This document shows, in pieces, positions 48,485 to 55,948 of a stretch of 64,000 bases of DNA. The notes under the pieces were generated by a model. That model did not search any database and was not told where the DNA came from. It saw nothing but the letters and a program-made list of their open reading frames with translations. Both the position numbers and the translations under genes were made by a program. The DNA is taken from NCBI GenBank assembly GCA_963749365.1, contig CAVVME010000003.1, forward strand, positions 1,550,001-1,614,000. Direction: 5' to 3'. Every line of letters begins with the position of its first letter. Position 1 is the stretch's first letter. The stretch comes from WHSW01 sp963749365. GTDB taxonomy: Bacteria > Actinomycetota > Thermoleophilia > Solirubrobacterales > 70-9.

Positions 48485-49951
48485 ATGAGCACAGCGACGC
48501 GGGAAGAGTCGGTCGTCGAGCGAGCGCCGAAGCAGCTCTTCATCGGCGGCGAGTGGCGTGACGCCGAGCAGGGTGCGACCTTCGCGATCGAGGACCCGGC
48601 GACCGGGGAGGCGATCTGCGAGATCGCGAATGCGACACCCGGCGACGCGCAGGCGGCGCTCGACGCGGCAGCCGATGCCCAGGCGGAGTGGGGCACCTCG
48701 GCGCCCAACGAGCGCTCCGAGGTGCTCTATCGGGCCTTCGAGCTGCTCACCGAGCGCGCCGACGACCTGGCCCTGCTGATGACGCTCGAGATGGGCAAGG
48801 CGGTGGCCGAATCGAAGGCCGAGATCATCTACGCGGCCGAGTTCTTCCGCTGGTTCTCGGGCGAGGCGCTGCGCATCGACGGCTACTTCAAAACCGCCGG
48901 CAATGCCGCCTCGCGGGTCCTGGTCATGCGCCAGCCTGTCGGCCCTTCCTACTTCATCACCCCGTGGAACTTTCCCAACGCGATGGGGACGCGCAAGATC
49001 GGCCCCGCGGTCGCCGCCGGCTGCACGATGGTCGTCAAGCCCGCCCAGCAGACGCCGCTCTCGATGCTCGCCCTGGCCGAGCTGCTGGTCGAGTGCGGCC
49101 TACCGCCCGGGGTGCTGAACGTGGTCACCGGCACCTCCTCGAGCGATCTCTCGGCCCCGATCATCGGCGATCCGCGGCTACGGAAGCTCTCCTTCACCGG
49201 CTCCACCGAAGTCGGCCGCAAGCTGATCGCCCAGGCAGCTGACAACGTGCTCAAGGTCTCGATGGAGCTCGGCGGCAACGCCCCCTTTCTGATCTTCGAG
49301 GACGCCGACCTCGACGCGGCGATCGAGGGCGCGATGATCGCCAAGATGCGCAACATCGGCGAGGCCTGCACCTCGGCGAACCGCTTTCACGTCGCCGAGC
49401 CGGTGGCGGGCGAGTTCGCCGAGCGGCTCGCCGAGCGGATGGGCGCGATGCAGCTCGGACGTGGCACCGAGGAGGGAGTCGAGATCGGACCGCTGATCGA
49501 TGCCAGTCAGCGCGACAAGGTCGGCGAGCTGGTCGGCGACGCGGTCGACCGGGGAGCGAGGTGCGTGGTCGGGGGCCGGTCTCGCGACGGCGCCGGCTAT
49601 TTCTACGAGCCGACCGTGCTCGCCGACGTCCCCGATGACGCGCGGGTGCTGAACGAGGAGATCTTCGGCCCGGTCGCGCCGGTCAAGGGCTTCGCCTCCG
49701 AAGAGGAGGCGATCGCGGCCGCGAACGCGACCGAGTTCGGCCTCGTCGCCTACGTCTTCACCCGCGACGTGAAGCGCGCCCTGCGTGTCTGCGAGGGCCT
49801 GGAGACGGGGATGATCGGTCTCAACCAGGGACTCGTCTCCAACGCCGGGGCGCCGTTCGGCGGGGTGAAGCAGTCAGGCATCGGCCGCGAGGGCGGCAAC
49901 GAGGGCATCCACGAGTTCCTCGAGACCAAGTACGTGGCGATCAACGCCTGA
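48485..49951 (+). CDS. gabD: NAD(P)-dependent succinate-semialdehyde-type dehydrogenase
   Basis: 488 residues. Motifs are TPWNFPNAMGTRKIGPAVAAGCTMVVKPA, FTGSTEVGRKL, MELGGNAPFLIF (catalytic Glu) and GEACTSANRF (catalytic Cys), with EEIFGPVAPV and GIGREGGNEGIHEFLETKYV at the C-terminus, the pattern of GabD/aldehyde dehydrogenase family 5. It would oxidise succinate semialdehyde or a similar aldehyde. A GGAGG site precedes ATG 48485, and TACCCT about 30 bases upstream may be the -10. Confidence 0.88.
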   Translation: MSTATREESVVERAPKQLFIGGEWRDAEQGATFAIEDPATGEAICEIANATPGDAQAALDAAADAQAEWGTSAPNERSEVLYRAFELLTERADDLALLMTLEMGKAVAESKAEIIYAAEFFRWFSGEALRIDGYFKTAGNAASRVLVMRQPVGPSYFITPWNFPNAMGTRKIGPAVAAGCTMVVKPAQQTPLSMLALAELLVECGLPPGVLNVVTGTSSSDLSAPIIGDPRLRKLSFTGSTEVGRKLIAQAADNVLKVSMELGGNAPFLIFEDADLDAAIEGAMIAKMRNIGEACTSANRFHVAEPVAGEFAERLAERMGAMQLGRGTEEGVEIGPLIDASQRDKVGELVGDAVDRGARCVVGGRSRDGAGYFYEPTVLADVPDDARVLNEEIFGPVAPVKGFASEEEAIAAANATEFGLVAYVFTRDVKRALRVCEGLETGMIGLNQGLVSNAGAPFGGVKQSGIGREGGNEGIHEFLETKYVAINA

Positions 49952-49968
49952 GGGCGTCTAGCACGGGG

Positions 49969-50355
49969 CTAGCCGAGTGCCTCGACCGCCGTCGCGGTGT
50001 CGCCGTAGAACTGCGCCCGCGTGATCTTGCCGCCCTCGATCCTGTACAGCCAGATCGAGTCGCCGCTGAGCTCATTGCCGGCCTTCGTCTTCCCGGCGCC
50101 CTTGACCGTGACGATGACGTGGTCGCCGTCGGCCTCGAGGAACTCCTGGGGAGCGGGATTCACCTCCTCGAAGTGAGACAAGAACTTTCCGATCATCTCC
50201 TTGAAGCCGTCCGGGCCGGCGTAGGTGCCGCCCCAGGGCAGGCTCTCGGGGATGACGATCTGGGCCGAGTCGCTCGTCGTCGCCACCGCGGCGTCGATGT
50301 CGCCCCTGCCGAAGGCCTCCCAAGCGCTCCTCACCATGTCTGCGTTGGCTCCCAT
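49969..50355 (-). CDS. SnoaL-like (NTF2-fold) protein
   Basis: 128 residues, start MGANADMVRSAWEAFGRGDIDAAVA; further segments WGGTYAGPDGFKEMIGKFLSHF and YRIEGGKITRAQFYGDTATAVEALG are typical of limonene-epoxide-hydrolase/ketosteroid-isomerase-like proteins. The substrate is unknown. An AAGGAGGAGA ribosome-binding site lies just before ATG 50355, the strongest in this part of the window, and its 5' leader holds a 9-bp hairpin. Confidence 0.85.
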   Translation of the reverse strand: MGANADMVRSAWEAFGRGDIDAAVATTSDSAQIVIPESLPWGGTYAGPDGFKEMIGKFLSHFEEVNPAPQEFLEADGDHVIVTVKGAGKTKAGNELSGDSIWLYRIEGGKITRAQFYGDTATAVEALG

Positions 50356-50383
50356 CGTTCTCCTCCTTGCGATCGGATATCGC

Positions 50384-50417
50384 CGCTGGCCGAAATCCGG
50401 CCAGCGACTCGACCCTA
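50384..50417 (-). promoter_or_regulatory. -10 box and 5'-leader hairpin of the SnoaL gene
   Basis: On the minus strand TAGGGT (50417-50412) is a probable -10. The predicted transcript starts about where a perfect stem begins: CGCTGGCCG and CGGCCAGCG (50406-50398 and 50392-50384) around a five-base loop. The ribosome-binding site lies 20 bases further on. A stem at the 5' end commonly protects mRNA or regulates its translation. Confidence 0.5.
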
Positions 50418-50497
50418 CCCCAGGTGAGGCGCAACGGGCGATCAACGCCTGATCGACGCGAGAGCGCCCCGGGTCGGAGGGGCGGAGCCCGAGCGAG

Positions 50498-51439
50498 TTA
50501 CCGCGCAGACGCGGCGCGCCGGAGCGCGATCCCGTTGAGGAACTCGCGCACCACGTAGTGGCCGGCGAATGCGGTGATATCGGCGCCTTCGACCTGGCGC
50601 GGAGCGACCTCGACCACGTCCGCGCCAACCACGTCCAGACGGCGACACACTTCTCGCACGGCCCAGAAGAGGTCCAACGTGGTCATCCCGCCGGGATCCA
50701 GCGTCCCCGTTCCCGGCGCGAATGCGGGATCCAAGACATCGATGTCGACCGTGACGTAGGTCGGGCCCTCCCCGACCCGCTCTACCAGTTGCTCGATCAC
50801 CGCTCGGATCCCGTGGTCCCGGATCTCGTGCATCCAATGCGTCGTGATGGCGTTCTCCCGCTGCCAGTTGATCGCCTCCTCGAAGCTGTAGTAGCCGCGC
50901 AGACCGACCTGGGCGTAACGCCGGCCATCCACGAGCTGCTCCTCGATCAGCGAGCGAAAGACCGTCGAGTGATTGTTCTTGGTCAGCCCGAGATAAGACG
51001 GATCGGTGTCGTTGTGCGCATCGAAATGGACCAAGCCGACCGTTCCGTGGTGGGTGGGCGATGGCCCGCAGACAAGGGTTGGTGATCCAGCTCACCGTCC
51101 GCTTGATCGCCTCAGAGCTCCAATCCCCATCCTGTTGATGATCGGCGCATCGCCGTAGTCGACGACTCGCATCGCCTGCAGCGGATCGATCCCGACCTCC
51201 GGATGCGCCGTGCCGACGTGTCCCGCGCTGCGGATCGCTCGCGGCCCGTAACGCGTGCCAGGATGGTCGAACTGGTTGTCGTACGGAGCACCGACGATCG
51301 CAGCGTCGACTCCATCGAGATCGGCCGCCTCTTCGGTGTACGCCAGCGCGGCGAAGGTCGGCAGGCCGACGTGCATCTCCTTCGAGCCCTGCATTCCCTC
51401 CGGCAACCACTTTCGCCAGCGGGTCATCGGGTCGAGCAT
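50498..51439 (-). pseudogene. speB: Degraded agmatinase/ureohydrolase gene
   Basis: Two frames carry ureohydrolase parts. From ATG 51439 comes MTRWRKWLPEG...GAPYDNQFDHPGTRYGPRAIR, ending at TGA 51092. From about 51034 to 50498 comes VHFDAHNDTDPS...DIDVLDPAFAPGTGTLDPGG, with metal-binding Asp/His. The about 55 bases between contain remnants in a third frame (EAIKRTVSWIT) and the usual GGDHS metal motif is lost or shortened (GGGCCATCG remains). Several small deletions are needed to explain this, so it is a true pseudogene and not one read error. The intact gene would have hydrolysed agmatine or a guanidino compound. Confidence 0.82.
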
Positions 51440-51460
51440 CGAGTTGCTGCCCGATCCCTC

Positions 51461-51595
51461 TCAGTGCTGGTGCAGCCAGCCGGCGAGCAGGTTGCTCCAC
51501 GAGCGCTTGCCGCAGCGAGGACAGCTGCTCAGCGCGTGCTCCAGTGGCGCGCCGCAGCTGCGGCACCAGGGCCTGGGCTTGACGACCGCGGGCAC
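51461..51595 (-). CDS. Small double-CxxC zinc-ribbon protein
   Basis: 44 residues from GTG 51595: a short lead, WCRSCG, a 10-residue spacer, CPRCGKRSW and a hydrophobic end (SNLLAGWLHQH). Two CxxC pairs form a zinc ribbon. It starts eight bases after the msrA stop on the same strand, so it is probably cotranscribed. Third codon positions are strongly G/C, supporting real coding despite the short length. Such ribbons act in protein or nucleic-acid binding; the role here is unknown. Confidence 0.65.
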   Translation of the reverse strand: MPAVVKPRPWCRSCGAPLEHALSSCPRCGKRSWSNLLAGWLHQH

Positions 51596-51602
51596 GCCGC
51601 GC

Positions 51603-52112
51603 TCAGCGCCCGAGGAGCTGGCCGATCAACCCTCCCGAGCGACGCTTGTCGAGGTAGCACTGGTGATACTCCTCGGCGCGCCAGAACCCGGTCGCGGGCT
51701 CGATCGAGGTCGCGACCGGCTCGGCCAGCCGCTCCGCAACGCGCTCGCGCGAGGCCTCGGCCGCGGCCTGCTGGGCGGGCGAGTGGGTGAAGATCACCGT
51801 CCGGTACTGGTCGCCGACGTCGGGGCCCTGGCGGTTGACCTGGGTCGGGTCGTGGATGTGCCAGAAGACATCGAGCAACTCCTCATAAGAGCCCCGCGCC
51901 GGGTCGAAGCTCACCTGGCAGACCTCCGCGTGTCCAGTGGCACCCGAGCAGACCTGCTCGTAGGTCGGGTTCTCGGTCGTGCCGCCCTCGTAGCCGACCG
52001 CCGTGTCGACGACCCCGTCGAGCTCGCGAAACGCGGTCTCGACCTGCCAGAAGCAGCCGGCCCCGAAGGTGGCGACCTCGGTCGCCGGCCCGGCCTCGGT
52101 TGCGTTCTCCAT
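51603..52112 (-). CDS. msrA: Peptide-methionine (S)-S-oxide reductase
   Basis: 169 residues. The catalytic motif is FGAGCFWQVE, with GYEGGTTENPTYEQVCSGATGHAEV, FWHIHDPTQVNRQGPDVGDQYRT and the C-terminal EYHQCYLDK supplying the resolving Cys. It repairs oxidised methionine in proteins, recycled by thioredoxin. ATG 52112; a following zinc-ribbon gene is probably in the same transcript. Divergent from the GGDEF gene. Confidence 0.95.
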   Translation of the reverse strand: MENATEAGPATEVATFGAGCFWQVETAFRELDGVVDTAVGYEGGTTENPTYEQVCSGATGHAEVCQVSFDPARGSYEELLDVFWHIHDPTQVNRQGPDVGDQYRTVIFTHSPAQQAAAEASRERVAERLAEPVATSIEPATGFWRAEEYHQCYLDKRRSGGLIGQLLGR

Positions 52113-52213
52113 CCTCGCCTCTCCTTCGCTCAGTTCGTCTGTTTGATTGTCGCAGCACCGCGATCTGCGTTACACCGGTCTCTCCGCGCGGCCTCGTTAG
52201 TGTTGGCACGAGC

Positions 52214-53308
52214 ATGGCTGCAGAGGGCGAGGAGCGGACCCGGGTCCCGGCCACGTCCCTGTGGCGACTGATCGCCCTCGGTGCGCGCAGCTACGAGGGC
52301 GGCGATCACCAGAACGCCGCCCTGATCATCGCCATGATCTGCACACTGAGCGCCGCGCTCGCGGCGGCGTTCTTGCCGATCGACCCGCCCGACGAGGCGA
52401 TCGGCGGCGGCGGCTGGGCGATCGCGCTCGCCCTGATCGCCGCCGGCTTCGTCGGCGGGCGGGCGCTCCGCATCAGGCGGCCGCGACCCGGCTACGGGGC
52501 GCTGCTCGCGACCAGCTACGTCGGCCTGCTCTCGGTCGGCGTGCTCGAATGGCTCGCCGGTGGCACCGCCACCGCTTACACCGAGCTCACCCTGCTCTGG
52601 CTCGGCTCGGCCATGGGTGGGCACCCGCTCGCCCGCGCGCTCCCCTTCCTGCTCGTCACCGGCGTGGTCACCGCCGCGCCGCTGTTCTATTCGGGCTGGA
52701 GCTCCTCGCTCGCCGAGGAGCTCGCCAGCACCTACCTGTTCAGCGCCGCGCTCGGGGTGCTGGTCTTCGGGCTGATGAGCTACATCCGCGCTCAGCGGGT
52801 CGAGCTGCGCGAGGCCGAGCGCGAGGCTCAGGCGCTGGCGCGCGGTGACGCGCTGACCGGGCTCGGCAACCGGCGCGCCTTCGACGAGGCGCTCGAGGCC
52901 GAGCTCGGGCGCAGCCGCAGAGCCGCGTCGACGACGAGCGTGGCCCTGATCGACCTCGACCGGCTGAAGGAGATCAACGACCGTTTCGGTCACCTCGACG
53001 GGGATCGCTGCTTGCGCGACACGGCGGCGGCGATCGAGCGCGCGCTGCGCGCCGGCGACCGGGCCTTTCGCTGGGGCGGCGACGAGTTCGCGCTCCTGCT
53101 CCCCGACACCGACCTCGAAGGGGCTGAGCGCGCCGCCGAGCGAATTGCCGCCGAGGTCCTCAACACCTGCGCGGCGGCCAACGGGACGCCGCTCTCGGTC
53201 TCCTGGGGGGTCGCCGAGGCGAGCGAGGCGATGGACGCGGGCGAGCTGCTGGGTCGCGCGGACATCGCCCTGCTGTCGCTGAAGCGCGAGAAGCTGCGCG
53301 CCTCCTGA
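52214..53308 (+). CDS. Membrane diguanylate cyclase (GGDEF) with inhibitory site
   Basis: 364 residues. Six or so transmembrane helices (about 28-195) form an unassigned sensor region, followed by a short coiled coil (VELREAEREAQALARGD) and a GGDEF domain. The active site is WGGDEF; the product-binding I-site RxxD (RAGD) stands five residues before it, so c-di-GMP feedback inhibition is expected. LTGLGNRRAF and IDLDRLKEINDRFGH are intact, indicating an active enzyme. TAGTGT ends ten bases before ATG 52214. Confidence 0.9.
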   Translation: MAAEGEERTRVPATSLWRLIALGARSYEGGDHQNAALIIAMICTLSAALAAAFLPIDPPDEAIGGGGWAIALALIAAGFVGGRALRIRRPRPGYGALLATSYVGLLSVGVLEWLAGGTATAYTELTLLWLGSAMGGHPLARALPFLLVTGVVTAAPLFYSGWSSSLAEELASTYLFSAALGVLVFGLMSYIRAQRVELREAEREAQALARGDALTGLGNRRAFDEALEAELGRSRRAASTTSVALIDLDRLKEINDRFGHLDGDRCLRDTAAAIERALRAGDRAFRWGGDEFALLLPDTDLEGAERAAERIAAEVLNTCAAANGTPLSVSWGVAEASEAMDAGELLGRADIALLSLKREKLRAS

Positions 53309-53353
53309 GCCGGGCGCCTCGCGCCGGGCGCGCTGGATGGTTGATCTCCCGCC

Positions 53354-54673
53354 TCAGTCGTGCGGGCGGGCGAGCCGGCGGTGATCGAGCACCTGGTCGA
53401 GCACCGCCTCGTCGACGCCCTGCTCGCGCGCCACCTCGCGCACCGTGCGCCCGGTGGCCGTGGCCTCCTTGACGATCTCGGTGGTGCGGTCGTAGCCGAT
53501 ATGCGGGGTGAGCCCGGTGGCGGTCTGCAGGGTCGACTCCGCGTGGCGATCGAGCATCTCCTCGTTCGGCTCGATCCCGCTCACGCACTTGGAGTCGAGC
53601 AGCCGGGCGGCGGCGGCGAGGAGCTTGATCGAGTCGAGCAGGTTGCGCGCGATCAGCGGCACCCGGACGTTGAGCTCGAACTGTCCCTGGGTGCCGGCGA
53701 GGCTGATCGCGGTGTCATTTCCGATCACCTGATCGCCGACCTGGATCACGACCTCGCAGATCACCGGGTTGACCTTGCCCGGCATGATCGACGAGCCCTT
53801 CTGCAGCTCCGGGAGGCGGATCTCTGCCAGCCCGGCGCGCGGGCCCGAGCCCATCAGCGCCAGGTCGTTGGCGATCTTGATCATCGAGACCGCGACAACC
53901 TTCAGCGCTCCGGAGAGCTCGACCAGGGCGTCGCGGTTTCCCTGCGCCTCGAACGGGTCGGCGGGGGCGCTGATCTCGAGGCCGGTCGCCTCGCCGAGCA
54001 GCCGGCGGACCCGGCGCGCGAACTCGGGATGGGTGTTGAGGCCGGTGCCCGCGGCGGTGCCGCCGAGCGGGATCTGACCGACCCGCGCCAGCGTCCCGCG
54101 GACCCGGTCCGAGCCGAGCCGAATCTGGGTCGAGAAGCCTGCGAACTCCTGGCCGAGGGTGACCGGGACGGCGTCCATCAGGTGCGTGCGGCCGGCCTTC
54201 ACATGGCCCGAGAGCTCTTCCGCCTTCGCCGCGAGGATGTCCGCCAGCGCGTCGAGCGCCGGCAGCAGGTCGGCCGAGACCTCGCCCAGCGCGGCGAGGT
54301 GGACCGCTGACGGGAAGACGTCGTTGGACGACTGGCCCATGTTGACGTGGTCGTTGGGATGGGCCAGGTCGCCGGCCAGGCCGGCGATCACCTCGTTCGC
54401 GTTCATGTTCGAGGAGGTGCCCGACCCGGTCTGAAAGACGTCGACGGGGAACTGCTCGTCGTGCTCGCCGGCGGCCACCGCGTCGGCGGCGGTCGCGATC
54501 CGCTCCGCGACCTCGGGCTCGAGCTTCTCGAGGTCGGCGTTGACCCGGGCGGCGGCGGCCTTGATTCGGCCAAGCCAGTGGATCACCGGTGCGGGAATCG
54601 GGTGTCCGGAAACGGGGAAGTTGGCGACGGCCTTGTCGGTCTCGACGCCCCAGAGCTTAGTCTCGGTGCTCAT
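53354..54673 (-). CDS. fumC: Class II fumarate hydratase
   Basis: 439 residues. It interconverts fumarate and malate in the TCA cycle. Active-site segments are FQTGSGTSSNMNANEV, HVNMGQSSNDVFPSA, GRTHLMDAVPVTLGQEF, GGTAAGTGLN and the superfamily signature GSSIMPGKVNPVICE. ATG 54673 lies seven bases after TAGCCT, whose TAG is the stop codon of the upstream CGNR gene; no ribosome-binding site is present. Confidence 0.95.
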   Translation of the reverse strand: MSTETKLWGVETDKAVANFPVSGHPIPAPVIHWLGRIKAAAARVNADLEKLEPEVAERIATAADAVAAGEHDEQFPVDVFQTGSGTSSNMNANEVIAGLAGDLAHPNDHVNMGQSSNDVFPSAVHLAALGEVSADLLPALDALADILAAKAEELSGHVKAGRTHLMDAVPVTLGQEFAGFSTQIRLGSDRVRGTLARVGQIPLGGTAAGTGLNTHPEFARRVRRLLGEATGLEISAPADPFEAQGNRDALVELSGALKVVAVSMIKIANDLALMGSGPRAGLAEIRLPELQKGSSIMPGKVNPVICEVVIQVGDQVIGNDTAISLAGTQGQFELNVRVPLIARNLLDSIKLLAAAARLLDSKCVSGIEPNEEMLDRHAESTLQTATGLTPHIGYDRTTEIVKEATATGRTVREVAREQGVDEAVLDQVLDHRRLARPHD

Positions 54674-54680
54674 CGGGGGC

Positions 54681-54686
54681 AGGCTA
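54681..54686 (-). promoter_or_regulatory. TANNNT box for fumC, made from the CGNR stop codon
   Basis: TAGCCT (54686-54681, minus strand) begins with the TAG stop of the CGNR gene and ends seven bases before the fumC ATG. The lack of a ribosome-binding site fits a leaderless fumC transcript. Confidence 0.5.
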
Positions 54687-55250
54687 TCGGCCGTGACCCT
54701 GGCGATGGCGCTCGCGGTAGGCACGCGCCTTGGCCCGATTACCGCAGTCGCCCATGTCGCACCAGGTGCCGGAGCGGTTGCGCGACTGGTCATAGAACGC
54801 CCACCGGCAGTCGTCCGCCGGGCACACCTTGAGCCGCAGCCAACTTCGGTCGCGCATCGCCTCGTGCACGATCGCCAGCAGCCGGGCGATCGAGGAGTCG
54901 ACCCCGTCGCAACGGGTGACCAGCTCGCCTCCGGCGGCGGTGAAGCGGAGTCCGATCGCGGCGTCCTCGGATTGCTCGTTGAGCGTCGCCAGGGCGGCCG
55001 GCGGCGTCGGCTCACCGGAGTTGTTGGCGAGCAGCAGCTCGCGCAGCGCCTCGCGGACCGCGATCAGCCGCTCGAGCTCGTCGCCCGCCAGGCTGCGTTC
55101 GCCACCCGGCAGCGAGTTCTCGGTCAGCCAATTGGAGGCCGCGCCACCAGTTGAGAGCTCGTCGGTGTCGTGCTCGAGGTCGAGTGTGTTGACGAAGCCG
55201 CGGATCAGCTCGAGCTTGCCCGGGGCGCTCTGATCGGCGTGTGCCGCCAT
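54684..55250 (-). CDS. CGNR zinc-finger / ABATE domain regulator
   Basis: 188 residues. An N-terminal ABATE (stress-linked, putative ligand-binding) domain (about 10-130: LIRGFVNTLDLEHDTDEL, LTENSLPGG, LIAVREALRELL) and a C-terminal CGNR zinc finger (about 145-188: CPADDCRWAFYDQSRNRSGTWC...CGNRAKARAYRER) with four Cys. Such proteins are thought to bind DNA. ATG 55250 is used; ATGs at 55262 and 55259 are in frame just upstream. The divergent upstream region has two inverted repeats that may be its operator. Confidence 0.85.
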   Translation of the reverse strand: MAAHADQSAPGKLELIRGFVNTLDLEHDTDELSTGGAASNWLTENSLPGGERSLAGDELERLIAVREALRELLLANNSGEPTPPAALATLNEQSEDAAIGLRFTAAGGELVTRCDGVDSSIARLLAIVHEAMRDRSWLRLKVCPADDCRWAFYDQSRNRSGTWCDMGDCGNRAKARAYRERHRQGHGR

Positions 55251-55272
55251 AACCAACATCATAGCGTCGCCG

Positions 55273-55307
55273 GTTATGCTATAACTACTGAACGCTAAAC
55301 AGTGGTT
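55273..55307. promoter_or_regulatory. Two inverted repeats in the CGNR-sORF divergent region
   Basis: GTTAT-GCT-ATAAC (55273-55285) is a perfect repeat and overlaps AACTACTG-N9-CAGTGGTT (55283-55307, seven of eight pairs). The region is markedly AT-rich for this genome and contains TATAAC/TATAGC -10-like boxes. Autoregulation by the adjacent CGNR protein is the simplest reading. Confidence 0.45.
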
Positions 55308-55323
55308 ACCGGAAGGAGCCCCG

Positions 55324-55434
55324 ATGAACTCGATGCTGACAATCCTCTATCTCGACGCCAATCATGCCGGCTGGCGGCGGCGCAGCGACAAGCTGCGCGT
55401 GCCGCGGCAGCGCACTTCACGGCCGTCGGCCTAG
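55324..55434 (+). CDS. Possible small protein of 36 residues
   Basis: ATG 55324 is preceded by AAGGAG (55313-55318) at five bases, an excellent ribosome-binding site. The product MNSMLTILYLDANHAGWRRR...RPSA has a hydrophobic start and a basic end; no family recognised. The stop overlaps the 3' end of the convergent lipoprotein gene by four bases. It could be a real target of the CGNR regulator or the 5' remnant of a longer lost gene. Confidence 0.45.
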   Translation: MNSMLTILYLDANHAGWRRRSDKLRVPRQRTSRPSA

Positions 55435-55910
55435 CCGTTCGCCTGGCCGGCGCCGTAGCCCTCGCCGAACGAGCGCTCGAAGGAGGCCGAGAACGGCTCT
55501 CCGCCCCGGCCGACGTAGCGCGCGGCGGAGTCGAGGCGCAGGATCAGGTCCTCGTGGATGCCCCCGGTCGACGCCGCACCGTCCTGGACCGCGCCGACCA
55601 GGTAGCCGAGCTGGACGATCGTCGCCGGGTCGGCGTCCTCGCGCGCGCGCCGGTTGAGCTCCGTCGCCGCGGCGACGACCGAGCTGCCCACGGTCTGCAC
55701 CGGCCCCGGTGCCTGCTCCTCGACCAGGCAGGAGCTGATCGGCGTGGTCGCCTCGAGCAGCACCTGCGAAGGAGCGGCCTCGAGCGCCTCCAGGTAGGCG
55801 GAGGCGGAAGCGAGACAGGCGGCCGGGGTCGGTGGCGGCTCGTCCGAGCCGCAGCCGGCGAGCACGGCCAGCGCCGAGACCGCCCCTGCCAGTGCCGGCG
55901 AGAGCCTCAC
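55431..55910 (-). CDS. Hypothetical lipoprotein
   Basis: 159 residues. Signal peptide with lipobox VLAGC (Cys near 19), a Pro/Glu-rich linker, then a helical domain with two further Cys (PAACLASA and SSCLVEEQ), which may form a disulfide. The family is not recognised. GTG 55910 is chosen because it gives a normal lipoprotein signal and lies seven bases after TAGAGT on the minus strand. Confidence 0.75.
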   Translation of the reverse strand: MRLSPALAGAVSALAVLAGCGSDEPPPTPAACLASASAYLEALEAAPSQVLLEATTPISSCLVEEQAPGPVQTVGSSVVAAATELNRRAREDADPATIVQLGYLVGAVQDGAASTGGIHEDLILRLDSAARYVGRGGEPFSASFERSFGEGYGAGQANG

Positions 55911-55917
55911 CGAGCAG

Positions 55918-55940
55918 ACTCTAGGGACCGCGAATACGCT
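55918..55940. promoter_or_regulatory. Divergent leaderless -10 boxes (lipoprotein and CoA-transferase)
   Basis: TAGAGT on the minus strand (55923-55918) ends seven bases before GTG 55910; TACGCT on the plus strand (55935-55940) ends eight bases before ATG 55949. Neither gene has a Shine-Dalgarno sequence. Confidence 0.45.
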
Positions 55941-55948
55941 GCCGGGCG

